In this document: positions 36,052 to 46,250 of the stretch, piece after piece
How positions within the stretch are numbered: the stretch's first letter is position 1
Layout: the number at the start of each line of letters is the position of its first letter
Source: Ricinus communis
Taxonomy: Eukaryota > Streptophyta > Magnoliopsida > Malpighiales > Euphorbiaceae
Reading direction: 5' to 3'
DNA length: 64,000 nt
Assembly: GCF_019578655.1 (NCBI RefSeq)
Contig: NC_063256.1
Span: forward strand, 34,808,553 to 34,872,552
Position numbers and translations under genes: made by a program
Notes under the pieces: generated by a model
What the model was told of the DNA's origin: nothing
The model's database searches: none
What the model saw: the letters and a program-made list of their open reading frames with translations, nothing else

Positions 36052-37734
36052 TTGTTAAGAATACAAATGATACCATATCATGCCCTGTCCTGAAGATGGA
36101 ATGTATCTAAAACTCGTATAGTTAATAGACATGGAATTTCTTTTTTTGCACATAAATAGATCTCGAATTGTATTAAGATTCTCTTATGTTTAAGTTACTA
36201 TTGATATCAAAACCAATGGTTGAAATTTATTAATTTTAATAAATAACTATTTATTTTTTAAATTTTAAATTTTAACTTTTAATAAAATTTTAACCATTCA
36301 ATTCAAATTAAAGATGAAGATTACAAACATAATCTATGCGAGAATACTTATGTAATTTATATTTAGAGTATCCATGTAAGACATAATAATTAAAGAAAAA
36401 AATGAACAAAGGATTACTTTTAACAATTCTTTCCTATTCTTTAGTGAACTTGTCATTTTCTACTCTCTTTCACATAATGACCAACATTGTTTAAAGCACA
36501 ATTTAAAGCTGAATGATTGAAATAAAATAAATTAATATTCTTAAAATCGGACCGGTAAATGAATAGATTAAGATGTCATTTATCAATTCAACCGGTTGGA
36601 TCAATAGTCAAATGGAAATTAATTATAGTTTATTTATCTTTTAGAAATGAGTGCATTGCATTACCACTATAACCGAATAAACTAACAAACACCAATTGAA
36701 AGACAATTATGATAGATGGGGCTTAAAATGGAGAGATGCAATTGCAGAACAGAATGGAGCTTGGAGGGACTTTGTAATTATCCATCCATATCCTATCGGT
36801 TTCTGCTCTTTGGAATTCTATGTATCTGGCCGCTGCTCTACCACCTCTTTCGGAAAATGAAGAACTGGCATTAGGGTGGTATTTCATAAGGAAAATAAAC
36901 TAAGAGATGCTTGAAGGTTCCCTATGCACCTCCACTCCTCAGGTCCACTCTCTGTAACTCCATAGTTCTATCAGTGAAGCATAGAAGTGATGGAGCCTCC
37001 TGCATCATCTAGTTTGCGCATTGGCACTGTACTATCTAATATAACCAATCAACTTTGTTACTCAACTGTAATTCTTAATCGTTTTCTTCTTCACAAAGCC
37101 ATGAGCATGTTCGTAGTTCTGTATCATAATGGTAACTCAGAACACAGTAGTCGATGAACAATATTTCAATATTAAGTTCAGAAAAGAGAACAAATGATTA
37201 ATTTAGATATAAAAGTGAACCACTATCAATCATGGTTATTCACATGAACCATAATAATCACAGGTTTTGGAGCAAAGCAAACAGACTGCCCAACATGACA
37301 CTTGGAATATGTTTAATGCAGAAAAGAAAGGGCTGAAATGCTATAGTATACTTGCCATGTACCAATTACAGCATAACTCAGCTCGACTATGTCTTAGTTC
37401 CAATCTAGTTGGAATCAATTGTATGAATTATTTCAGCATAAGACACAACATCAAATATAAAAGCTTGCTGTTTCTCATCCATAACAAGTGTTAAGACTGC
37501 ACCTTCTCATTAATAGTATGTGTGTGACTTCCCTGAAAGCTTTGTGTTTGACAAATACTATCCTGATAAACTAAAATGCTTCCATCTGAGGACAACATCC
37601 AGCAATAAAGCCCCACGACATTCACTTGTAATTGTATATTCATTTCTTCCAAAAATATGGATAATCAGTTAGCAATATACATTAAATGGCACAGTATACA
37701 ATTTTAAGTAGTTATATACAATGTCATTCAGTGG
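36052..37734. other. Convergent intergenic region, permease and PORR 3' ends
   Basis: No gene seen. Near 36207-36305 an AT-rich hairpin (AATGGTTGAAATTTATTAAT against its mirror near 36290) looks like a small MITE remnant. Short open frames on the plus strand at 37267 and 37686 resemble nothing; the latter mirrors the acidic tail of the PORR gene. Confidence 0.5.
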
Positions 37735-39162
37735 TTACCAAGGTTCAGAAGATCGTCCTTCCTCATTGGAACCATCTACAGTCCAAAATCCTCCGTGCTC
37801 ACCATGGCTTGCAATCTCACAACTCGCATGCAGATCATTATCAAAATCGTAAACAAAACCTGAATCTTCAGACTCAAACACGTTCTCAAAACCATCATCA
37901 TAATCATCATCGATATCGTCAAATTCATCACTGGCATCATCAGAATCTCTAATGTCATTGGTGTTCATCACAATACCATTTCTTCTTTCTCTTCTCATTG
38001 TCTTTGACTGGCTAACTAGCCTCATCAACTGATCCTTCATAGCTGAAATTTCATCTTTCTTCAAAAGCACACCCTTGTCATCAAATCCTTCAACCAATAA
38101 CACAGAATTTCTAAGACCTTTTACACTAACATAGAATAACTCGGGGTGCCTAATAATCATTCCCCTCAATTTGTTGGAAAATCCAAATTCCTTCCTGAAA
38201 TGTGTCAAATGGTCCAATAAAGTTCTCTTTTCTACTGTCATTCCCAGGATCTCTCTTACCACGGCACAGGCTCTCTTTTCTGCTTCAACAGACTCTCTAG
38301 CAAATTCTTCTGAAGATGTCTTATAAGGACACACATCCGGAAGTTCTTCAAACTTGATCAAAAAATCCTGGTGACGTCTCTTTAAATTAAGCCCCTTTCG
38401 AAGTCTCAGGTGCTTAAATTTCAAAGGTCTATCTACTATCAGATCAAGTGAAGCATCAGCACGAGGTAAAGGAATAGCCAACTGTGCATCCCATGTTACA
38501 AGCTCAACTGCACGGCCATAAGAGGTGTCAACAGTCTTAAATTTTTCAGGGTGGTCATTGCAGAGGCGCGACCGAAAATTAGGGGGTAGGCCAAGATCTG
38601 GGGCAAGGTGAACCAACTTTGATAAGAGGAGCCGGTGATGTGAAGAGAGCATCAAAAGCTTTTGAAGCTTGGTGGCCAAGTTGTTAGCAATGGCTGATTG
38701 CAGTTCAAGTTCCTGAGCAGCCAGTGCTGCTGCAGACTGGGTTAGACGAACACATAGTTGAGAATATGGCTTTGTAGCATTGAATGGCAAATGTGGTATC
38801 GGGATTGTGAAGAGTTCAAAAATGGAAGGATATCGAAGGATCATGGAGCGAATGGAACGGCGATCAGGAAGCGAAAGGTAGGAGCGACATTTGGAAAGGA
38901 TATGAAGAGGAATATAGTGTTTTGGTTTGGAAAGGAGCAAAGTCTTGAGCTTCTGAACAAAGCGTATCTTGTTTTGCCTCACAACATGCTTGTCAAGTTT
39001 AGCATCACGAACAATTTTGGTAGAATAACAAGAGATAGAAAGAGAAACATGTCTGGATTTCTTACTATTTAATAAATAAATTCTGGGTGCAGATGGGAGA
39101 AAGCTGGACTTACTGAGGAAACAATTGTTTTGTGGCAGTGACAGTGACAGCAGCTGCATCAT
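37735..39162 (-). CDS. PORR-domain organelle RNA-binding protein (WTF1/RPD1 family)
   Basis: Intronless 475-codon gene. The first about 50 residues (MMQLLSLSLPQNNCF.. to CYSTKIVRDAK) are a Ser/Arg-rich organelle presequence. The plant organelle RNA recognition (PORR, formerly DUF860) domain spans about 55-385. Typical motifs are DKHVVRQNKIRFVQKLK, LPDRRSIRSMILRYPSIFEL, PDLGLPPNFRSRL, FRKEFGFSNKLRGMIIRHPE and LFYVSVKGLRNSVLLVEGF. Relatives bind group II introns and promote their splicing in chloroplasts (WTF1) or mitochondria. The target organelle and intron cannot be read from sequence. From about 405 to 455 there is a very acidic tail (SDDASDEFDDIDDDYDDGFE), common in the family. Length is normal and the frame is unbroken, so it is probably functional. 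The 5' UTR probably begins near 39300-39560. Confidence 0.92.
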   Translation of the reverse strand: MMQLLSLSLPQNNCFLSKSSFLPSAPRIYLLNSKKSRHVSLSISCYSTKIVRDAKLDKHVVRQNKIRFVQKLKTLLLSKPKHYIPLHILSKCRSYLSLPDRRSIRSMILRYPSIFELFTIPIPHLPFNATKPYSQLCVRLTQSAAALAAQELELQSAIANNLATKLQKLLMLSSHHRLLLSKLVHLAPDLGLPPNFRSRLCNDHPEKFKTVDTSYGRAVELVTWDAQLAIPLPRADASLDLIVDRPLKFKHLRLRKGLNLKRRHQDFLIKFEELPDVCPYKTSSEEFARESVEAEKRACAVVREILGMTVEKRTLLDHLTHFRKEFGFSNKLRGMIIRHPELFYVSVKGLRNSVLLVEGFDDKGVLLKKDEISAMKDQLMRLVSQSKTMRRERRNGIVMNTNDIRDSDDASDEFDDIDDDYDDGFENVFESEDSGFVYDFDNDLHASCEIASHGEHGGFWTVDGSNEEGRSSEPW

Positions 39163-40115
39163 TTAAGTTTGGAGCTGAAATCTTCTTCAAATTGCTCCCA
39201 TTATATGATATGGTATGATAATATGATATGCTGCTGCAACACCACACCACCACAGAAATCAAATTGAAGACCCAGAAGACAGTGAACACAAGTAAAAACC
39301 TTGGAATTTTAAAAGAAAATCTTCTTCTTCTTTGTCTTCAGTCTAATATCAAAGACACTTAAAGATTCTACATTGTTGTAACAATACTCAAAGCAATTAC
39401 ACATGAAAAAGGAAAAAACTAACAGAAAACACAAAACAAAAGCATAGATTTTTAAGTGAAGTTCATACACTGGTCAGAAATGGTAGACCCAGTCGCCGTT
39501 AACTGTCACTCGCCGCGGTGGTGGATTGACATAAAGGGTTCATAGAGAAGCAGAGGAGAAACGGATTTGCAGGTTTTAAGGTTTATCTAGGACCTCTAAG
39601 CGACGTCGTTGTTTTCAATTTTGTGAGAGTGGCACTTTTGAATGAAATAAAATTATAGACGGAGGAAGGGCTCTAAAGAATCCAGCAGAACCCAACTGTA
39701 ATAATTTGAGTTTGGTTACGATTTTACACTAACTCAAACGGCATTCGAATTTAATAATTATGAATTAGAATAGAATTTGAGTTTAGTTCGTGTTTGACTA
39801 AAATAAAATAATTAAAATAAAAAAAATATCCTTTACGAGCTTAAATACAAGTCTATTAATGAGTTAGCTTACAAATAAGTTCATAGATTTGTAAACGAGC
39901 TAATTCACGAGCTAACGAGCCAAATATTGACAGATTTGGACTTGGTTTGTTAATATTAATAAACTCCTATTAACAAGTTCAAACAAGCTTTTACTGAATC
40001 AAGCTCCAAATAGCTTAAACGAGGGCTCGCAGTCAATCCACTTCTCTAATTATTAAGTCACAAGGCAAGAAATTATCTTAAATTATCTTTTAATAATTAC
40101 AGAATACCGTAATGG
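39163..40115. other. PORR promoter side and repeat-rich DNA
   Basis: The first about 400 bases should hold the 5' UTR and promoter of the PORR gene. From about 39700 to 40035 the words GAGCTAA, ACGAGCT and TTGGTTTGTTAAT recur, a style typical of a widespread non-autonomous plant repeat. No gene seen. Confidence 0.4.
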
Positions 40116-40117
40116 GA

Positions 40118-40392
40118 TTTCATTCTCTAGAGGTTAGTGTGGGCTTCCCTTCGATGAAATGAGACAGAAAGAGCGATTTTATTCCTCTTATTGGTGGTCT
40201 AGACAAGATGGCTGTGATCGGCATACAGTAGCAAGTGAATTAAAGGTCCGAATACTACTTGATGTCTCCTGGTAACAGCGACTGGTTTGTTACCCCTTGA
40301 AAAAGAGCTTAAAGGAAGTAGGAATGCTAGGCGAAGAAGGTGGCTCCATATGGAATGAACTGGGTTTCGTCTCGCTTAACTCATCGAATAGT
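40118..40392. other. Candidate nuclear insert of mitochondrial DNA (NUMT)
   Basis: This block is sharply less AT-rich than its flanks. It has the character of plant mitochondrial intergenic DNA, with phrases such as CTTCCCTTCGATGAAATGAG, GCTAGGCGAAGAAGG and TGGGTTTCGTCTCGCTTAAC. No reading frame is recognised. The call rests on base composition and resemblance only. Confidence 0.4.
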
Positions 40393-40469
40393 AATTATTC
40401 TAAAATGAAAATCTACTCGATCAGTATCGTGAAAAATTCGTATAATAATTAACTCTTAGAAGAGGCTTA

Positions 40470-41045
40470 ATTCGTTTACAATCCTAAATACGGAATCAAT
40501 TTGCCCCTTGAACTTGTTTCAAAGGATCAAATAGATCCAATTTTATTTTCTCAACAATTAGGCCCACAACTCTAATTTTAGGGCTAAATAAATTTAAATC
40601 TTAACCATATTCAATTACATGTGTTTATAAAAGAGCGTGAATTGAGTGTTTATTAATAAAAATAATTTTATTGATGTTAACTAGTTTATTAATGTGTTAA
40701 ATGAAGATAGTAGAGTGGCGATGGTGACATATAAATACAAAACAAAGTGGCCGTGGTAGTAGTATTATGAGAGAAAAATAATTAATCAAAAAATAAATAA
40801 AAAATATGAAAATATTTTATTATTTAAAAAGCAAAAAAAATACAAAATAAATATTTTAATATTATTTTAATTTATCAATCACAAGTAAGATACACGCTTA
40901 TAAATGAGCTAAAAATTGGATTGATTTAGTCTTTAAATAGAAGTTGTAGGTTTAATTGTTAGAAAAAATAAATTTGAACTAATTTGAACCAACAAGACAA
41001 ATTTAAGGGGTATTTGACCCTTTTTTGTCCAATAAATTATTATGT
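40470..41045. mobile_element. MITE-like element with long inverted ends
   Basis: The left end (about 40470-40630, with GCCCCTTGAACTTGTTTC, TTTTCTCAACAATTAGGCCC and GCTAAATAAAT) recurs as reverse complement at about 40880-41045 (ACCCCTTAAATTTGTCTTG, TTTTTCTAACAATTAAACC, GACTAAATCAATC). Long imperfect terminal inverted repeats around a short AT-rich centre fit a non-autonomous DNA transposon, perhaps Mutator-like. I could not find a target duplication, so the ends are approximate. Confidence 0.55.
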
Positions 41046-41929
41046 GTCTGTATTAAGGGCTTCAGGAATTGTTTCAAATAATTCATTTTGGAAGAAATTA
41101 ATTTACCTGAATTCTTTTTTTCTTTATTTTAAGTCATCATAACTTTATAATAACTTTTTGGTAATCTTTTAAAATGAGAAAATCAAATTCCAACACCTAC
41201 ATAAATTTTAAGAAGATGAATTGAATTTTTATATTTTTAAACTTCCCAATCCCAAAAGAAATAAAAGCACTATGAGTTGAGTAGTGTTCAAAAAAAGTGT
41301 ACTGAATAAATAATTGATAATGGGATACTTTAGTAAAATAGATTTGTTATTAATTATAGATAATTAAACTACATTAATAATTGTAAATTGATAGAAATAT
41401 TCTTAATGTTTGGAAGCAAAACACTTAATTTACAACAATTTCTTTTCATATTCAATCATTTAATTCCTTGCATTTTTCATGTAAGAATTAATGACTTGTA
41501 TTTGCAAATTAATTTAGCTTCACAAATGTATTATCAACTATGAAGATTTTGATATATCACAAATAAATAAAAAATTTCTCTCCTTTTGTGAATATTCGTA
41601 TTCAGTAAAGATAAAATTCTAAAGTTCTAATGTCTCGATCTAATGCCAAAATTAACGAAAGAATTAGTCATTTTATATATAATATAATTAAGACTGGTGT
41701 TTCAATTTTAATTCTAATAGATCAAATATGATAATATTAAGGTCTCAATCTAATATAATCTCCTAATATTTATTAAAAAAATTTAGCACCAAGTCCTCGA
41801 TCTTTCCCTCCTTTTAATACTTAGTTTTAATATATGTATTAGTTAATTGTATAGTTCTACACATTAAAGAATTAATTAATAGTTTCTTTATTTTCTCTTC
41901 AACAATAAAATATTAATTAATTAAGAACA
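41046..41929. other. AT-rich intergenic DNA
   Basis: No gene, RNA or element recognised. Confidence 0.5.
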
Positions 41930-42660
41930 CTCTGAAAATCTTATCACACGTTGATATAAAGAGAAATATTATTTAATTAATTAGATTAAATTGAATCGAG
42001 CAAAACACTCTGAAAAATTTATATGACGATCATATTAAAAATTATTATTATTTAATTAATTAGATTAAATTGAGCTAAGCGAGAACACTCTGAAATCCTT
42101 ATCTCACAATCACATGAAAATTATTATTTCTTAATTAAGTTAAATTGAGTGGGGTAAGGACACTCCAAAACTCTTATCTCTTGATCCTTAAATTAAATTG
42201 AGTCTAGCAAGGACAATTTAAAATTCTTATCTCATGATTATATAATAATAAATATTCCTTAATTATATTAAATTGATTCGAGCTTTGAAACCTTTATCTC
42301 ATGATTATATGAAAAATTATTATTACTTATTTAATTAGATTAAATTAAATCAAAAGAGAACACTCTGATATCCTTCTCTCACGATCGCGTGAAAAATGAA
42401 TATTTCTTACTTAATTAGATTAAACTGAGTCGAGCAATGGTACTCTAAAATCTTTATCTCATGATCACATAAAAATGAATATTTCTAACTTAATTAGATT
42501 AAATTGAGACTAGCAAGAACACTCTAAACCTTTATCTCATGTTGACATGTAAAAAAATTAAACCTTTATATTTAATTAGATTAAATTGAGACAAGCAAAG
42601 CTACTGCAAAAGTACTTTTATGAAACTTTCATATAAAGAATAATTGTAACTAATCAGTTC
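41930..42660. repeat. Minisatellite, about 80 bp units (left part)
   Basis: About nine imperfect units. Each reads roughly GCAAGAACACTCT.AAA, then CTTATCTCATGATCACATG, an AT spacer, and TTAATTAGATTAAATTGAGT. Unit length varies between about 55 and 85 because of spacer loss. It continues beyond the inserted Mutator-like element at 44416. Confidence 0.85.
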
Positions 42661-42726
42661 TAATTGGGCTCTACTGTTTTGGAAAATTTCAAAACCCTAA
42701 TCACACCTTTATATTTAAAATAATTA

Positions 42727-44415
42727 GGGATAAGTACAAAAAAATACTTTGTGATTACACCATTTGACAACTTCGAGTATGTGGTTTATTAAGAGAAAGA
42801 GAGTATGTTGTTACAGATCATGACACAAAAAGGTATCTCATTGTTGAAAAGTCTCGATTTGTAGGGATTCAACTACCTTCATATCGATCCGCTATCATTA
42901 TCAAGTTGTTCGTGTTTGATGATATGATTTTGGAACTTTACAAATTCTAATTTCATTATTTGACCGTTAAATCGTAGTTTGAGAAGTCATTGATCCAATG
43001 AGATTGATTTAATTTAAAAAATAATATTTTGAGTTACTAAACTCTAAATCTATATTATTAAGCACATAAAATATAATAATGACAATTAATCGGAGTGAAG
43101 CTAGTTATATTTTTATAAATCGAGACTTTTTTAACGGTGAGATATAATTTTTTATCACGACATATAACTACGTTGTCCCTTAGAATTAAGAAGGGGGATT
43201 GAATTGGTGACTTCAAACTGCGGAAGTAAGTAATTTTGAATAAAACACAAGAATTTAAGAAAGATTAAGGATGATTGAAGAGAGTAAGGGTTAGAGAAGC
43301 TGGCATGAAAGGTTTATAGTGATTCAGGAACAATCCTCCCTACATCCACTCTTTAATATCACACTTGAGTATTTCACTGTAATTTTTAAGATTACAATCT
43401 TTGGGTTTTATAAGTTCACTCAATAACTTAGTGTTTTCAAGGCTAACACAAAACCTCTTTCCTTAGTGAACCAATCTCTAGTATTAATGTTACTCAACAA
43501 CCAATTTCTTGTGTTTTTAATAACTAGACTCATACAACAATCCTTTACACTTTTAGTTGAACAAAAAGTTTCAACTTAATACACTTTACAAATAAAAAAA
43601 TTGAGTGTAGAAAGTTGAGAAATGGATTTGCAAGAGTTTTAATATACCTAAATCACACACTTACTTATTGAGTCTTTATGAGGGGTATTTATACTCATAC
43701 CAACCTCTTAGAGACGTTACAATGGGTCCAAAACTTATTAAATGCAAGATTGATGACTTGGCAAAAAATTACCTAAAGTCTTGAAAGGAGCCCCCATGCT
43801 TTTTAGAAAGAGATGTTGGGGTTCCAACGGTTCTAGACACATGGCTCTGACGGGGTGACTGCTATCTCAACTGTTACTGATATAGCATTAATTGCGAAAA
43901 CTACCCTGGCACTACAATAGCTCCCTTGTGCTGGCCTTATCCGTGCTCAGAAGCGTCCTCATACTTCTCATCAAGCTATCGTTTGTCATTTTCAGTCTCA
44001 GGCTCCAATATGAAGCCCTCATGCATATGAAGCACCTTCACGCTTCTTGAAGCTCTGACACTTTGACCGCCAGGCGTCCTGATGTAATTGGCAAGATTTA
44101 AGATGGAAATTTTAATGTTTTGTATAATGTTGGTCATATGAAAAGTACCCCCACAGTCTGGAAGCGCCCTCGCGCTTTTTGGGTCTTTATACAAGACTTC
44201 CTTGAGGATGCTCTTACTTTAATATGTTCCTTTGATTTGCTGTCATATAGACACGCGGATAGAAGGTTAGTAATATTCAATTTGAATGTTGAGCTCAAAA
44301 TATAGATCAATTGCCCTTTAGGTTAACAAACTACATACCTCCTTTTATCTAAAAAAATCATATACTCTAAGTTATTAAATAGTAAAACTACACGGTACTT
44401 TTTTATAGTTATTTC
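42727..44415. mobile_element. Mutator-like element (MULE) with 9 bp target duplication
   Basis: A 1,689 bp insertion that splits the minisatellite. It is bordered on both sides by AAATAATTA (42718-42726 and 44416-44424), a 9 bp duplication as made by Mutator transposases. The ends are inverted repeats of about 95 bp: left GGGATAAGTACAAAAAAATA with GAGTATGTGGTTT further in; right, read inwards, GAAATAACTATAAAAAAGTA with GAGTATATGATTT. No transposase is encoded. The interior (about 43170-44320) is unlike the ends and less AT-rich. It includes text near 43175 (CCCTTAGAATTAAGAAGGGG) that looks like the start of an LTR, so a second insertion may be nested. The short open frames there match nothing I know. 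The array unit itself contains AATAATTA-like text, which weakens the duplication a little; the inverted ends do not depend on it. Confidence 0.75.
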
Positions 44416-44424
44416 AAATAATTA

Positions 44425-44885
44425 TTCCATACTTAAATTAGCTTAAATTGATTCGAGCAATACCATTAAAAAGTTCTTACCACAGTTTATATGAAAAATA
44501 ATTTTCATACTTAAAATTAGATTAAATTAAGTCGAGTAAGGTATTTCAAAATTCTTATCACATATTTACATGAAAAATAATTATTCCATATTTAATTAAA
44601 TTAAATTAAATCATTTCAAAATCCATATCACATGTTTACATGAGAAATATTTTTTTTTATATTTAATTAGATTAAATTGAGTTAATTATACATTTAAATA
44701 AAAAATAATTATTTTATTTTTAATTAAATTAAGTTAAGTCGAGCAAGGTGACTCCAAATCTTTTGTCACATGTTTACATAAAAAAAATTATTCTATCTTA
44801 ATAAGATAAAACTGAATCGAGCAAAGTTACTCCAAAATTCTAATTACATATTTATATAAAAATAATTATTTACATATTTTCTCCT
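44425..44885. repeat. Minisatellite, about 75-80 bp units (right part)
   Basis: Five to six units of the same family as 41930-42660, with GATTAAATTAAGTCGAG(T/C)AAG, TTCAAAATTCTTATCACA and TTACATGAAAAATAATTATT. They are somewhat more diverged and more AT-rich than the left part. Confidence 0.8.
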
Positions 44886-46250
44886 ACGTTAGTATGGTCA
44901 TTACATCCAATTCCTAATATATTGGCATTGCACTAGGTCAAGCCTTAAGATTGTAAAATCCCAATCTAACAAGTAATGTCAACAAGCATCCTTATCAGAT
45001 CCCCCTGCCCATATTTTAATTAATCGAATTAATAGATCATCATTAATAAATAATCTCAACAAATGGCAATTATAGATGCCATTCGTTTAAAGTGAATATA
45101 TAAAATTATTTAACCAATATTTATATTTACAATATAAATTCAATTACTAAATACATTCATTAAAATTAACAAAAACATTTAATCCGTATTTTAGAGTTAA
45201 AACATCATATTAATTAATATAAATTTAACTAAAAATGAATAGTGCTCATTAAATAATAAAATTATATTTGTATCACATTTAATGTGGAGCAATTTAAGTT
45301 GCTTAGGTGTTTTTCATAAATAATTCACTCCAGTTCTTTGATTCTTCTTTATAAATTTAATTTTTTTGATTTTTTAAAATTTTTAGGTGGACTAAATTCG
45401 ATTTTAAATAAAAGAGAATTTTATTTAACCAAACTAATCAAAATATTTATTTTATTAATAAATTTATTTTTTAAAAATAGATAATATTGATTATATTTGT
45501 TTAGTTATTTTCATATTCAGTTTGATTTGGTTTATATTTATAAAAAAATTTAATTATCTAGTTTCATTTATTCAATTTTAGATTTTTTAGTTTGATTACA
45601 ATTTTAATAATATTATTATTTGTTGGCTTCAATTTTAAACCACACAAACAAAAATGCTAACCCTTGAAGCACTTTGTAATACATTATTGTTTTAAAAGAA
45701 TAAGTCATCTACCATTTTTACTATATAAAAAAAGTGAAAAATTCAGGAAGTGTTTTTTATTATTTTTGTTTTATATTTTTTTATTCACTTTTTCAAATAA
45801 TATAACAAAATATATTTAGTATAATTGTTTTTATTTTGTCTTCTTAAAACTTCTTACATAGTATTTAAGAACAGAATCTATTTTTAATATATTACTAAAT
45901 ATTGGCTTTATAACCTTTTTTTTTTTCTTTTCACATTCTCTTATGTTTATTAACTTTTTTCTTCCCACATTTTATCTTTTTATTATTTTCTCATTACATT
46001 TTCATGTAGAATTAAATAAAAAAAATTATTTTAAAGAAATAAAAACTAGAAAACACTAAATACTTTTTTAATTTTTGTAAACAAAGATTGCAAATTAATT
46101 TCACTTAATAAAGAAAAACTTTTACTTCTCTTTTCACATTTCTTTCTTATTTTTCTAGCTTTATTTTATGTAATCATTTCTTCTTCTTTTTTTTTTTTTT
46201 TTCTCCTTTGATGACATATGTAATCATTTTTCAAACTAGTCAAAATGGAA
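44886..46250. other. AT-rich intergenic DNA
   Basis: No gene seen. Long A and T runs dominate. The last about 100 bases before 46250 probably include the 3' UTR of the minus-strand kinase-like gene. Confidence 0.5.

Noticed and set aside
37686..37952. His-rich plus-strand frame
   Set aside because: It is the complement of the acidic tail of the PORR gene.
41930..42660. CRISPR-like array
   Set aside because: The units are imperfect tandem repeats without unique spacers, in a plant nuclear context; it is a minisatellite.
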